Source: Cepaea nemoralis (taxonomy: Eukaryota; Mollusca; Gastropoda; Stylommatophora; Helicidae). Taken from it: a stretch of DNA of 64,000 nucleotides. Below are positions 47,201 to 57,944 of this stretch, one piece after another (position 1 is the first letter of the stretch; each line of letters opens with the position of its first letter). Below the pieces are notes generated by a model. That model did no database searches. It was not told where the DNA came from and worked only from the letters and a program-made list of their open reading frames with translations. A program made the position numbers and the translations under genes. The stretch spans positions 10,001-74,000 of the forward strand of contig JACEFZ010014597.1 of the NCBI GenBank assembly GCA_014155875.1, in the 5' to 3' direction.

Positions 47201-50200
47201 AATAAATCAGTTAAATTAATACAGTGAGACATATGTAATCATGTTCATAACATCTGTGAAATAAATTCAGCGAGACATATGTGATCATATTTATAAAATC
47301 AGTTAAATGAATTCCATGAGATATATGTAATCACGTTAATAAAATCGGTCAAATAAATTCTGTAAGATATATAATCATGTTCATAAAATGAATCCAGTGA
47401 GACATATGTGATAATAGGCCCCAGAAACACATACGTCACCATCATGTGCTATAGTTCATGTGTTGTGGTTTATGTGCTACGGTTCATGTGCTATGGTGAA
47501 AAGCATGGGCAGTCATGGTTTGCTGTCTACCACAATCCCAATTTTGTCTCAGGTCTGTGTTCCTGTCTCAATTGTGCCATATGGTCAAGCCGCCCAAGTG
47601 TGTATCTCTCTGTTTTCCTCTTGCTCTATCCCCATTAGGTTAGTTATCACTAGGTTTGCACGTTTATTTCTTCTCATACATGACCGCACAATTTTGATTC
47701 TCTGGATCTAATTTCTCTAATCCATTTATGGTTTTCATTTTTTCTTGAAGGATAACAATATGGATTGTATTAACAACAATAGATGAGGATGAACAATAAT
47801 AGATGAAGAGGAACAACAACAAAAGGTAAGGATGAACAACAATACATCAAGATGAACAACATCAGAAAAGGATTAACAACAACAATAGATAAGGATAAAT
47901 AAAAACAACAACAGATAAAGATTAACAACAGCAATAGATAAGGATTAACCACAACAATAAATGAGTATTAATAACAATAGATGAGGATGGACAACAATTC
48001 ATAATGAGTAACCACAACAGATAAGGATTAATAACAATATATGAGGATTAGAAAATGGAGATAGAAACACAGGAGATACAGGTAAAAGAATACTGGAGAC
48101 ATAAATAAAAACATTGGAGATAGAGATACAAGAACACTTTGGATAAAGATAAAAGAACATTGGGGATAGAGATACAGGAACACTTGGAATAGAGATAAAA
48201 GAATGTTGGGGATAGAGATACAAGGACACTTGGATAGCGATAAAAGAACATTGGGGTTAGAGATATAAGAACACTTAGGATAGAGATGAAAGAACATTGG
48301 AGATAGAGATACAAGAACACTTGGGACAGAATTTAAAAAAAAAACTGGAGACAGAAATAAAGGAAAATTGAAGATAGAGATATAAGAACATGGGATACAG
48401 ATTAAAAACACTAGAGATGGAGATAAAATAACACTGGAGATATAGATAAAATAACACTGCAGATGTAGATACAATAACACTGAAGATAGACATAAAATAA
48501 CACTGGAGAAATAGATATAACAACACAGGAGATATGGATAAAATAACATTATTGATAGAGATAATATAACAGCAGAGATATAGATAAAATGGCATTGAAG
48601 ATAGGCATAGAATAACAATGGAGATATAGATATATTGAAGATAGACATAAAATATATAAATAATATAGAAAATATATAGAAGATATAGACATTGAAGATA
48701 GACCTAAAATAATACTGGAGATATATGTACATTGACATTGAGAACAGAGATACAATAACACTGAAGATGTAGATACAATAACATGGGAGAGATATAGATA
48801 TAATAACATTGAAGATAGAGATACAATAACATTGAAGATATAGATACAATAACATGGGAGATATAGATACAATAACATTGGAGGCACAGATACAATAACA
48901 TTGAAGATATAGATACAATAGCGTGGGAGATATAGATACAATAATATTGGAGGTACAGATACAATAACATTGAAAATATAGATACAATAACATGGGAGGT
49001 ATAGATACAATAAAATTGGAGATAAAGATACAATAACATTGAAGATCAATCAATCATGTGCCATGCCGGAAAGCGTGGGCGGTCATGACTCACCATTTCA
49101 CTTGATCACCAGTGTCGTGGATCAGCTCAGTGTTCCTGTCTCGTCCATGCCATGTGGCCAAGCCATCGGTCTTCCTCTTGGTCTGTTCCCTTCAATCTTG
49201 CCAGTTGTCACTAAGTTCTCTAATCCATTTCTTCTCATAACATGTACAAAAAGTTTGACTGTCTACGTCTAAATTCTCTAGTCAATTTACGATTTTCATT
49301 TGTCTCCTGTAGTACTTGGTCATTGGTTTTTCTGTCTGTCCATGGTATTCTTTGCATTTTCCTCAGAAACCACATTTCTGCAGCCATCAGATGTTTTTCA
49401 GCTTGACTGCACATTGTCCAAGTTTCACATCCATACAACAGAACAGGCTCTATGTATCCCCTCAACACTCTTTTTCTCGTTTCAATTGACATCTTTTTAT
49501 TGGTCAGAATGTTTTTCATCTTGCTAAAGGCTACTTTCGCCATGGCGATTCTTGTTCTAATCTCTTCAAGGCATCTCCCATCAGATGTTATGACTGTTCC
49601 GAGATAATTGTACCGATTCACTTGTTGAAGAATATTCCCATTTACTTGTATATTACATTGTGGTACTACGTTCTTCCTAGTGACGACCATAACCTGTGTC
49701 TTCTTACAATTTAATTCCAACCCCAGCTGCTCACTGTGTACAACAACTGCGTCTACTAATTGTTGTAGATCTTGTGCATTGTCTGCAATCAATACTGTAT
49801 CATCTGCATATCTAATGTTATTTATGTTTCGTCCTCCAATGCTGATTCCATTTATATCTTCTACATTCCTGAAAATATTTTCACTGTATAGGGAAAAATG
49901 ATCTGGAGACATTACACATCCCTGCCTAACACCTCTCTTAATAGGTTGATATTGTCCCACTTCATTATCAATCCATATGGCAGCTTGTTGTTTCCAATAT
50001 ATGTTTTTTATAAGTCTAATGTCTTTCCCATCAATTTGTAGATCTGCAAGCATATCTACCATGTTGACATGTCTAACTCTATCAAAAGCGTTTGTGTAGT
50101 CAATAAAGCAAAGGTGTATATCCTTGTTTACTTCTATAGCACGTTCAATAATAGTTCGCAGCATATACACAAGATAACAATATCAAAATTAGTCCAGAGA

Positions 50201-53200
50201 AGCAACAAGAGATTCGAGAGAAATGGCAACATACAGGACAGAATGAAACAGTACATGGGGTTCTGAAGGCACCTATCACAATCAGTGAACTGGAGCTAGC
50301 CATATCAAAACTAAAAATGAGAAAGACACCAGGAGCTGATGGTATCTCCATGGATAGATCTGAAGAAAGCCTTTGACAAAGTCTGCAAAGAAGGTCTGAT
50401 GAAGAAACTGAGAAACTGTAAAGTCAATGGGTGAAAGCATACTTGCACAAAAGAAGAGCCAGAGTACAGATAGACGGACTCAAGAGCAAGAAAGTACTAC
50501 TGCGTCACGCGGAGTATTGTCCCCCACACTTTTTCTAATCTTCATCAATGATCTTGTTGCTAATCTACCGCATGGAATTAAAGCGGCAATGTACGCCGAT
50601 GACCTGGTTTTATGGAGCACAAATGAACATGCATCAGTGGCCACCAGATTACTACAAAGAGCTGTAGATACATTTGTTGCATGGGCAAATAGATGGTGTG
50701 TCAGCATAAACACTGACAAGTGCAGCACCACCCTATTTACCCTCTCTCCAAAACAAAAGGCAGGGGTCATCCAGATAAATGGAATACCCCTTAGAGAAGA
50801 TAAAGAACCAACATACCTTGGAGTAACATTTGATGGCAGGCTGACATGGAGAAAGCACATCAACAAAGCAGTAGCAAAAGCCAGAAGGAAAATAGCCATC
50901 CTGAGAAAACTAAGTGGAACCACATGGGGAGCCAGTGGGAAAATACAAAGTTTATCAACAGAGCATACGACCACACCTGGAATACAGGTCAACTGCGTGG
51001 TGTTCAGCATAAAAAAACCACACTACAAGAGCTGGACAAGGTGCAAAATCAAGCACTTAGAGTCACCACAGGAGGGATGAGATCAACCCCTATAGTGGAG
51101 ATGGAGAAGATGGGGAGGACACAAGCACTGAGAGAGCGCAGAGATACGAAAACGCTAATACACGCAGAAAAGTTTCTCAGCTTGCCAGGCCACCTTATGA
51201 AGAACAGATTTGAAAACCTAGCTATGGGGTGGTTGAAAAGAAGCAGTTTTATCTACCAAGCCAAACGATTCTGCAGAGAAACCACCGATTTGCCTACAGT
51301 TGGTATCCCCCCTGAAAACTATTCCAGAGTGAACTCCATGGAAAGATGAACATAGACTATCACTACAAATCCAGACAAAAGTGAGAGGAATATTTGACAA
51401 GGAAGAACAGAACAGCGCAGAACAGCCACTCTCAGCTTCCTTGATGAAGAATACCAACAGGACCTCTGGATTCAAGTCTACACAGACGGGTCAGCACAAA
51501 ATGCTGCTCGAAATGGAGGAGCGGGAGTGTAGACAGAATACCCAAATAATACTAGGGACACAGCTAGAGTACCAACAGGAAAGTACTGTCATAACTATGA
51601 TGCTTAAATTGAGGCAATAAAGATAGCAACAGAGAAATTACTAAATACCAGCCATGGTACACAACCTATGGTGCTATTTACAGATGCAAAATCAGTACTC
51701 AAGGCGCTCCTGTCTGGGAAATTGCCAGTACTAAGGACACTACTTTCTGAACTTAGCAGTCAGCATAAGGTCATTATACAGTGGATACGATCCCACTGTG
51801 GAATACCCGGAATCGACAGAGCTGATCGATTGGCTAACGAAGGAGCAAAAGAAGAACAGCCTGATGTGCCCGTTACATACCACCAAAAGAAAAGAATGAT
51901 CAAATCAGTCAGAAAGCCACCAAAACCTGCTCAAGATGACTACCACATTATGTACAGACCAGAACATGTGATTATTCTGTGCCTCAGAACAGGACACAAT
52001 AGATTACATAACCACATGTATACAAAATTCAAGATTGGTGAAACAGCCATGTGCACATGTGGATTGGCATCGCAGACAGCAGAGCACATACTCCAAGACT
52101 GCCCAACATATAACATATCTAAGCAAACCTTCTGGCCTAGAGAGACGACAGTGGAAGATAAACTCTATGGACCGCTGTGTGAACTAAAAAAGACAGTTAA
52201 ATTCATACAAGAGACAACATTGCAGTTATAGACATATTTCAAGCGAAAGAAAGAAGAAGAAGATGGGGATAAAATAACATTGGATATATAGATACAATAA
52301 CATTGAATACAGAGAAAATAACATTGGAGATATAGATACAATAACATTGAATATAAAGATAAAATAACATTGGAGATATAGATACAATAACACTGAAGAT
52401 AGAGATAAAATAACACTGGACAAAAAACACACATTGGAGATATGGATGGAAGCTTGCAGAAAAACAATGCTGCTGGCTCATGGCATTAAAATTAGAAGCA
52501 CAAGAAAGAAAAATGACCTTGTTCTGTGGTAGACTCCGGCAAGGTTGTACTAACATCCGTCACATTATCCGGGTTTAGAGTATCCACAGCATCCGCTATC
52601 CGGTCCAAAGCAATCAGGGCTTCCCCTTTGTACATGTAACCCAGGTATCTGTCAGTTGGATACAGAATGCATGCTTACATGTAGTTAAGGTTAAAGGACT
52701 GGGTTCATAGCATCAGGTTTACCTCATCTGGCTTGGTCTCTCTCGGCAGAATGAACAGCCACTTGCCGAGAGTTACACAAAGCAAGAATCCCCCATATCT
52801 CCAGGGGTGGACCCCAAGGGTCTCTGGGAAACCCACACACGTGGTCTGACGATGCAGTTAAAATGTACCCAATGGCTTTCAGAGTGTGAGGCATATATAA
52901 TTAACCTGAACAAGTCATTGTGTTCATGTTTGAACAAGTTATTGTGTTAATGTCTGAACAAGTCCTTGCATTTATGTCTGAATAAGCCATTTTGTTCATC
53001 TTTGAACATTTCTCTTTTGCAGTGCCAAGTGTTTCTTGGCATTGTGACATTTCTGCAGTGCCAAGATATGTTTGTCCCCACTAAGGCAATGCTACGGAGG
53101 CCAAACGGGCTTAAAGATAGGTACTTGCCTCGAACTAAATCAACAGCAGGTTGAACTCGAGTCTTTAGACTATGCGCAAGATAATACAACCTAAAACACA

Positions 53201-56200
53201 TAAAAATGAGAATGAGAGAGAGTTTAAAGTTAGCTACATATGCTTTACAGGACGTCACAGTCAACCCCAGCATGTTTTTGCCACGTATGATTTCTTGGCA
53301 AGATTACGCCCAGTAGTTTGCCATTGCTTTCTGAGCGGCTGGCACTCAAACAATTATTTGAAAATCAATACAATGTGGTCTGCTGCCAGCAGTTGTCTTT
53401 TGAGCGCGTTATGCGGAATTATGAATAATATGTGGAAGGCATGAAAGGAGCTGCATGAGACAGCCAAAGATTGGAAGGTTTTGTCTGAGTTAGTTGATGG
53501 CCTGTGCTCCATTGAAAGATAATTGGTAGATTAAGAAAAAGACAGGATATAGCAGATTATATGAGGGGGCTTCAAATGAAAACTGTAAATTTTGTTGTTG
53601 TTGCTGGTGTGAATATATCATGGTGTATGGACTATGCTTAAATTCAAAGCAAGCAAATACAAAGTTAAAAAGACATACTGACAATATATGACTTGAACTA
53701 TGACAATATTCACTGTTCTTCACTGAATAAAAAGCCATAATAATGAAATAAACACAACCACCTTTACCTTTGAGCAGGAGAAAGATTCGGCTGACGTAGG
53801 AGGTTAGCGGTATGAGCAAGAGCTTTGTAATACTCATTTTCACACAGTGCAACGTACGCACTAGCCGCAAGAATAGAACACCTGGAAATGGGGAAAATAA
53901 AGAACAATCTTAATAAATACGCTTCTTAAATTCTTCATCTTCTTTCATTGGTTCATTTTCTAACAAGAATTTAGTGATATTCACATTCTCATAATCTTGT
54001 AACAAGATTTTAATCATGTTAACATTCTCATCATTTCTAACAAGATTTTAATAATGTTAACATTCTCATAATTTTCTAACAGGATTTTAATAATGTTAAC
54101 ATTCTCATCAATTTTAACAAGATTTTAATAATGTTAACATTCTCATCATTTTAACAAGATTTTAATAATGTTAACATTCTCGTCATTTTCTAGCAAGATT
54201 TTAATAATATTAACTTTCTCATAATTATCTAACAAGAACAGGTCAGCATAGTCAAATGGGTAAGAACGCTTGTTCTTAAACATCCGGTTTGCTGATGCCA
54301 AGATAAGGGGTTCAACCTCTACACTGGACAGCTAGACTAAAATGTTGACCTGTCGTCCTTGACTTGGGAACATAAATTACAAGTACCTCTGAAGTCGGAG
54401 TAGGTTCGCCTGATGGCGAGGGACACTGTTAATAAGGGAAGCTAATCCACACGCAAAATTCAGTCCATCACTACTGCAAATAGTGTGTATGGATTACGCT
54501 GAGTTCAAAAAGCGAGTGTGTCTCCTTCCCCCCCCCCCCCCATGTTAACATTCTCATAATTTAAATATTGAGCACAACCCACTACTGGCAACACTGATCG
54601 TATTCTGGTATGAACGTAAGGCCTATCCACGTCAATATGGAAGCACTATACTCGAGTTTCGCTCTCGTTTGAGCTGTTATGATAATTTGGCCGTGTCCAA
54701 CGTGTGCTGCGTGGTTACACACCTGCCTGTGATCCGGGGCTTGTTTCCGGACCCGGTCAGGGATATGCACTACTGACGAGCTCAAACGAGAGCGAAACTC
54801 GAGTATAGTGCTTCCATATTGACGTGGATAGACCTTAGGTTCATACCAGAATACGGTCAGCGTTGCCAGTAGTGGGTTGTGCTCAATATTTATTTAAATT
54901 TCAAATCCCGAAACAACTAAATAATCAATTCTCATAATTTTCTAACAAGATTTTAATAATGTTAACATTCTCATAATTTTTTAAACCAATATTTTAAGGA
55001 TGTTCACATTCTCATCATTTTCTAACAAGGTTTTAATAATGTTAACAATCTCATAATTTTCTAACAAGATTTTAATAATGTTAACATTCTCACCATTTTC
55101 TAAAAAGATTTTAATAATTCTAACATCCTCATCATTTCTAATAAGATACTTGTGACGTTAACATAGTGATGATTTTCTAACTAAATGTTAGTGATAGTAA
55201 TCTCTTTCTTTCGTTCGCTTGAAATTTGTCTACAACTGCAATGTTGTCTCTTTTATGTCTTTTTTAGTTCACTCAGTGGCCCATAGAGTTTATCTTCCAC
55301 TGTCGTCTCTCTAGACCATAAGGTTTGCCTAGAAATGTATTTTAGGCAGCCTTGGAGTATGTAATCTGCTGTCTGCAGTGCTAATCCTCATGTGCACATG
55401 GCTGATTCACCAATCTTGAATTTGTTTATAAACATGGTTGAGTAATCCATTGTGTTCTGTTCTGAAGTGCAGAATAATGACTTGCTCTGGTCTGTCTACA
55501 AAGTATTTCATCCATAAATCTCTGATTTCCTCATCATCACTATCCAGTGGCCTGTCCTCTACAAAACTTTCTCCCATAAGTTTGTCACCATAAAACAAAC
55601 CACAGGTTTTCCCAGAACTACCATCCATCCATCTTGTGCCATGCCAATAAGCGTAGGCGGTCATGTTTTGCCATCTCACTCGACCACCAGAGTCGTGGAT
55701 CAGCTTTGTGTTTTTGTCTCGACCATGCCATATGGTCAAGCCATCCAGGTATTTACTTCTCAGTCTTCCCCTTGCTCTCTTACCTTCGATCTTGCCAGTT
55801 GTCATCAAGTTCTCCAATTCATTTCTTCTCATAACACGCCCCAAAAATTTTTACTGTTATGATCTTCATTTGTTTACTGAAGGACTTGTACATTGGTTTT
55901 TCTGTCTGTCCATGGTATCCTTTGCATTTTCCTCAGAAACCACATTTCCACAGCCATCAGATGTTTTTCAGCTTGTTTTCTCATTGTCCATGCTTCACAT
56001 TCATACAAAAGTACAGGTTCTATGTAGCACTTCAACACCCAGAACTACAAAACATACAAAAACAGCCATACATTAAGATTTCCCTAAAGCTACTTCTTTT
56101 TCAAATTCTTCTTCTTCTTCTCCCTCTTCTTCTTCTCCCTTCCTCAATTTACTTCAGTGAAGTGTTAGGGAGAGAAGTAAAGATCTTTTATGCACTCATT

Positions 56201-56899
56201 CTATAGCTGTTTGTAAGTTGGTAGGTAGTCTCTCAGGCGAATTGGTTACGCTGCCAGTCTCATGCTTCAAAGGTTGTGGGTTCAATTCTGGGCCACATCG
56301 CGAGTACAATTCTCTCGGAGACTCCTGGGTGTGCTGGCTGGAACTACAGAGTCCATGCTTTGTATGACGTTTTCAACAGGCCACTCCGCGGACAGAGACA
56401 GAGCAATATGGGATAAAACCTGGTGCAATGAAGTCGATCCTCTTGTCTTTTCTTCTTCTTTTTCTTCTGCGTTCATCTGGAATGTTTCTTTTCTTTTTTT
56501 TGGACGTAATTGTGCTGTGCCTGTTTACAGCAGAGCTGTGATATTTGCACATTTTGGCTGACACATCCGACTTATTCAGGCATTTGTTGACCAGGTTAAC
56601 TTTCTGGGCTCTTGCCTTTTAAACCCTACTTTGTAAGTTGTTAGTCATTTCTATAAGGTTGTTCTTGGTACCTCACTCTACCATTTACGTGGATTTCCCC
56701 ATAACTACAACACATATAAACAAGACATAACTAAGATTTCCCATAGCTACAATACATGAAAAAATCCACACACTAAGATTTCCACAGAGCTATGACACAT
56801 ATAAAAAGCCAGAAAACAAACCTTAAGTTTGCCACCTCAGTTTCTCTCAGTGGGTTGCCAGGTTCTGTGGATATCAAGCATGGGTCTGTCGGGGGAGGC
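41222..56899 (-). CDS. CNOT10: CNOT10-like gene, 3' half (seven exons; 5' part outside the window)
   Basis: CNOT10 is a helical-repeat subunit of the CCR4-NOT deadenylase complex. With CNOT11 it forms a module on the N-terminal part of CNOT1, and it acts mainly in cytoplasmic mRNA deadenylation. Exons, in order of translation: 56822-56899, 53768-53881, 52518-52648, 46694-46726, 43633-43754, 42542-42614, 41222-41283. All six introns are GT-AG and every phase fits. The joined 613 nt give one frame of 203 residues plus TGA. Recognisable blocks are ETEVANLRCSILAASAYVAL, EALIALDRIADAVDTLNPDN, NVTDVS, PSSVPVARAFMQYNLAVAYA and LYLDLKQGNKQGAISIINEH. These correspond to the C-terminal third of vertebrate CNOT10 (about 740 aa). 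The protein ends soon after the last helix, lacking most of the low-complexity tail that vertebrates have. The introns are packed with minisatellites and LINEs. Confidence 0.88.
41284..42541 (-). other. CNOT10 intron f-g
   Basis: 1258 bp. A (CTAA)n-like stretch (42395-42515, variants of AACTAACTAACCAACC) lies near the 3' edge of exon f. The rest is unassigned; several short frames are not convincing as exons. Confidence 0.7.
42542..42614 (-). CDS. CNOT10: CNOT10 exon f
   Basis: 73 bp. Acceptor ATATTTACTGTTTCAG; donor AAG|GTCAGT. Encodes SSEKVGTPIPVHMFYLKLYL and DLKQ, plus one base of the next Gly codon. Confidence 0.87.
42615..43632 (-). other. CNOT10 intron e-f with repeats
   Basis: Holds a short tandem repeat at 42640-42735 (AAGAAACAATGAGGAAAT, then a G run). 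It also has a dispersed repeat at 42750-42960 shared with 57360-57625 (ATTTCAAGATCGCGTTAA), two copies of a 60-bp unit at 42960-43110, LINE tail remnants at 43140-43500, and an 80-bp tandem duplication at 43545-43625 (AACAGCACAACTTACT). Confidence 0.7.
43633..43754 (-). CDS. CNOT10: CNOT10 exon e
   Basis: 122 bp. Acceptor CTTGCACACTCCCAG; donor GAG|GTAGGT. Encodes SLVKWQPSSVPVARAFMQYN and AVAYAMRTEFEKSLKALTE, a helical repeat like the PSSV...NLG.AY...S.Y.KA block of vertebrate CNOT10. Confidence 0.9.
43770..46640 (-). mobile_element. Nearly full-length but decayed APE-type LINE in intron d-e
   Basis: Minus-strand pieces in order. The endonuclease is at 46560-45918 (MINVHAPTEEKEDDIKEDFY, LVLGDFNAKIGRE, SGAECHSDHFLVGAKL). 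Linker and fingers follow at 45911-45251 (NKATGADGIAAEFIKVGGHA) and 45250-45053 (ENYRGISLLSISYKIL). The palm is at 44947-44177 (GLKQGDALSPLLFNLALEKV, GYADDIDII), and the tail at 44165-43962 (RLQWLGYIERMEDN, RPRGRPRRRW). At least five frame breaks or stops separate them. The same family's tail is at 62120-62398. Confidence 0.82.
46694..46726 (-). CDS. CNOT10: CNOT10 micro-exon d (33 bp)
   Basis: Acceptor TTATTTTTTCTTAG; strong donor GGG|GTGAGT. It adds eleven polar residues (EKDQEKLAENR plus a shared codon) between two conserved blocks. The exon preserves phase 1 on both sides, so it could be skipped without a frameshift. Support comes from splice sites and phase, not from conserved residues. 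Confidence 0.65.
46780..47410. repeat. Minisatellite of about 45 bp in intron c-d
   Basis: Units like GTAATCATGTTAATAAAATC + AGTTAAATGAATTCAGTGAG + ACATAT. The array is interrupted by a dispersed repeat at 46990-47195. Confidence 0.85.
46990..47195 (+). mobile_element. SINE-like dispersed repeat within the minisatellite
   Basis: TTTGCATATCCTTTACAGGA and CATCGCTGTCAACATCAGCA, ending AGGCCAGGAAGCCGGC. A closely similar copy is at 61455-61695, also inside a minisatellite. Confidence 0.65.
47480..47755 (-). pseudogene. LINE 3'-end fragment
   Basis: Plus strand carries GTGAAAAGCATGGGCAGTCA and CCATATGGTCAAGCCG, the complement of the LINE tail seen at 49046-49300 and 55625-55860. Confidence 0.6.
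47756..49045. repeat. Large minisatellite array in intron c-d
   Basis: Starts with GATGAACAACAATAGAT-type units, changes near 48050 to about 46-bp units (GGAGATAGAGATACAAGAAC, ACTTGGGATAGAGATAAAAG) and from 48400 to 33-36-bp units (GATATAGATACAATAACATT). Long Leu/Ile/Tyr-rich minus-strand frames through it are repeat artefacts. Confidence 0.92.
49046..50175 (-). mobile_element. 5'-truncated APE-type LINE inserted in the minisatellite
   Basis: A reverse-transcriptase frame of 311 codons at 50170-49235: HLCFIDYTNAFDRVRHVNM, GVRQGCVMSPDHFSL, RYADDTVLIADNA and KRVLRGYIEPVLLYGCETW. It continues, out of frame, with the GCCACATGGCATGGACGAG-type tail to 49046. The 5' half (endonuclease) is missing. 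The 65-codon fragment in the palindrome arms belongs to this family. Confidence 0.85.
50176..52255 (+). mobile_element. Decayed I-type LINE with RNase H, inserted in the minisatellite
   Basis: The 5'-truncated copy begins within reverse transcriptase (ISELELAISKLKMRKTPGAD). It has lost the segment before DLKKAFDKVCKEGL and then shows GVLSPTLFLIFINDLVANLP, MYADDLVLW and YLGVTFDGRLTW. After more frame breaks an RNase H domain follows at 51668-52231 with LFTDAKSVLKALLS, IQWIRSHCGIPGIDRADRLA and a C-terminal CTCGLASQTAEHILQDC motif. A frame with RT plus RNase H is typical of the I/Nimb group. It ends in an A-rich tail before the minisatellite resumes. Confidence 0.82.
52262..52445. repeat. Right part of the intron c-d minisatellite
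   Basis: GGGGATAAAATAACATTGGA + TATATAGATACAATAACATT units, the same array as 47756-49045. The two LINEs between them are insertions into one original array. Confidence 0.88.
52518..52648 (-). CDS. CNOT10: CNOT10 exon c
   Basis: 131 bp. Acceptor TATCCAACTGACAG; donor AAG|GTCATT, somewhat weak. Encodes YLGYMYKGEALIALDRIADA and LNPDNVTDVS, then a short polar stretch. One base carries over. Confidence 0.9.
53222..53410 (+). mobile_element. SINE-like repeat (TTAGTTACAT family) in intron b-c
   Basis: GTTAGCTACATATGCTTTAC, GTCACAGTCAACCCCAGCAT and GTTTGCCATTGCTTTCTGAG. The remaining parts of this 1.1 kb intron are short tandem duplications at 52905-53065 (GAACAAGTTATTGTGTT) and unassigned sequence. 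Confidence 0.6.
53768..53881 (-). CDS. CNOT10: CNOT10 exon b
   Basis: 114 bp. Acceptor CCCCATTTCCAG; donor AAG|GTAAAG. Encodes CSILAASAYVALCENEYYKA and then LLRQPNLSPAQ. Two bases carry over to exon c. This helical-repeat segment is the best-conserved part of the family. Confidence 0.88.
54236..54520 (+). mobile_element. tRNA-derived SINE, best-preserved copy
   Basis: Head AGGTCAGCATAGTCAAATGG (A-box region), long variable arm, then GGGGTTCAACCTCTACAC (B box). The body has AAATTACAAGTACCTCTGAA and the tail GTGTATGGATTACGCTGAGT. A C run follows at 54531-54541. Same family as 24400, 36195 and 56930. Confidence 0.72.
54563..54891. mobile_element. MITE with 113-bp terminal inverted repeats
   Basis: Left arm 54563-54675 starts AAATATTGAGCACAACCCAC and ends GTTTGAGCT. 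The right arm 54779-54891 is its near-exact complement. The 103-bp centre has no coding capacity. The superfamily is not clear; the flanks are AT-rich and the target duplication is ambiguous. Confidence 0.85.
55196..55490 (-). pseudogene. 3' end of an I-type LINE
   Basis: Complement of the end of 50176-52255: CTTTCGTTCGCTTGAAATTT, CCCATAGAGTTTATCTTCCA and GCCTTGGAGTATG. No intact frame. Confidence 0.65.
55625..56040 (-). pseudogene. LINE 3'-end fragment
   Basis: Minus reading includes RVMRRNELENLMTTGKIEGK, ARGRLRSKYLDGLTIWHGRD and KNTKLIHDSGGRVRWQNMTA. Beyond it (55865-56040) more of the reverse-transcriptase C-terminal region of the 49046 family is seen in another frame. Confidence 0.72.
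56222..56600 (+). mobile_element. tRNA-derived SINE, second family
   Basis: Head GTCTCTCAGGCGAATTGGTT (A-box-like) and GTGGGTTCAATTCTGGGCC (B box) with tRNA-like spacing. A body of about 300 bp follows, ending near TTGTTGACCAGGTTAAC. The last 140 bp recur in reverse at 62930-63085. Confidence 0.65.
56690..56815. repeat. Short minisatellite next to CNOT10 exon a
   Basis: ACTAAGATTTCCCATAGCTA + CAATACAT units, also seen once at 56040-56095. The same unit forms the large array at 63230-64000, which supports all of this being CNOT10 intron territory. Confidence 0.8.
56822..56899 (-). CDS. CNOT10: CNOT10 exon a (first in window)
   Basis: 78 bp. Acceptor TTTCATCTTTCAG; donor AAG|GTTTGT. One base completes the codon of an exon beyond the window. 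It encodes a Pro-rich lead-in and PLRETEVANL, and ends two bases into the Arg codon completed by exon b. Confidence 0.82.
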
Positions 56900-56929
56900 C
56901 TGAAAGATGAAATAAAAGTCTTTAACAAA

Positions 56930-57128
56930 GAGGTCAGCATGACTGAATGGCTAAGTACAGATGCTATTAAATTTCCAGTGTGCTGATGCTGGGGTATTGG
57001 GTTCAACCCCTACACCGGTCAGTTGGACTAAAATGTTGACTTCTTGTCCCTGACTTGGGGGCGTAAATTACATGTACCTCTGAAGTTGGTTGATGGCGAG
57101 GAACACTGGTAATAGGGAAAGCTAATCT
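56930..57128 (+). mobile_element. tRNA-derived SINE, copy upstream of exon a
   Basis: AGGTCAGCATGACTGAATGG, then GGGTTCAACCCCTACACCGG and AAATTACATGTACCTCTGAA. It runs directly into a LINE reverse-transcriptase fragment at 57130-57240 (RIGMAKNAFNGMKSVLTS). 57241-57359 is unassigned. Confidence 0.68.
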
Positions 57129-57359
57129 ACAAAAAGAGAATAGGAATGGCCAAAAATGCTTTCAACGGCATGAAATCAGTATTAACATCTAGAGAGATTA
57201 ACAACGCATTAAAAATGAGAATTGTCAAATGCTGAGTATACTTAGCCACTATGTTTTCAGTTGCGAACTTTACCGGAGAGTTTTCTGCTGTAACTTTCAA
57301 TTTCTTGTATTTGTGTCACCAATTTATGAGGTTTAGAGTACTTGTTATGTTAAATTCCC

Positions 57360-57625
57360 CAATTATTTCAAGATCGCGTTAAAAAAGTACAGATTACTTT
57401 ATATAGTGTCTCCCACCTCGATTTACATTGAGCACATCTCGTGTTTCTGAAAGTTGTTTCCTGCTCAGAAATACAGAGTGACTTTTTTCAGACATAAGTA
57501 GACCCGCAAATCACGTTTTTGTGTAGATGTCTTTGTTTGTTCTTATTAAATCTATTAAATCTATCAACCATTTTTACGTAAATTGTGTAATTTTCGACTA
57601 TTAAAGTCTGAGGGCACATGCCAAA
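57360..57625. repeat. Dispersed repeat shared with 42750-42960
   Basis: AATTATTTCAAGATCGCGTT and GACCCGCAAATCACGTTTTT match the segment in intron e-f. The family is unknown; I see no coding frame. Confidence 0.55.
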
Positions 57626-57936
57626 CCAAAATGCTGAAGATCGCATACTGTGATGTGATATTTTAATGGTGGGAAATAACCGTTTCCTTGCCACACTCCA
57701 GTGATTATTATTTAATATTGTTACGGAATATTCACGGCGATATGAATGCCAATGAATACATGTTTGCATTCAACATCCATTCTAGTATTTATATGTAATT
57801 TTTCACCACTCTACACAGTCGGGATCATTGATAATTTTTCATCTTTCCAATGGGACTTCTTTTGTCAAAATGCATCTATGCTGGCGGCCTCGCGTTGGCA
57901 AGACAGCTTGGCGTGGAGATGGATATATCTCTATGC

Positions 57937-57944
<8 letters not shown>

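Larger units (their letters stand above)
53935..55195. repeat. Minisatellite of about 40 bp in intron a-b, split by insertions
   Basis: Units TTCTAACAAGATTTTAATAA + TGTTAACATTCTCATAATT at 53935-54235 and again 54920-55195. Between them lie a SINE (54236-54520) and a MITE (54563-54891). Confidence 0.88.

Noticed and set aside
48028..49053. Tyr/Ile/Leu-rich 340-codon minus-strand frame that looks like a membrane protein
   Set aside because: It is the translation of the 33-46 bp minisatellite; all frames across the array repeat the same words.
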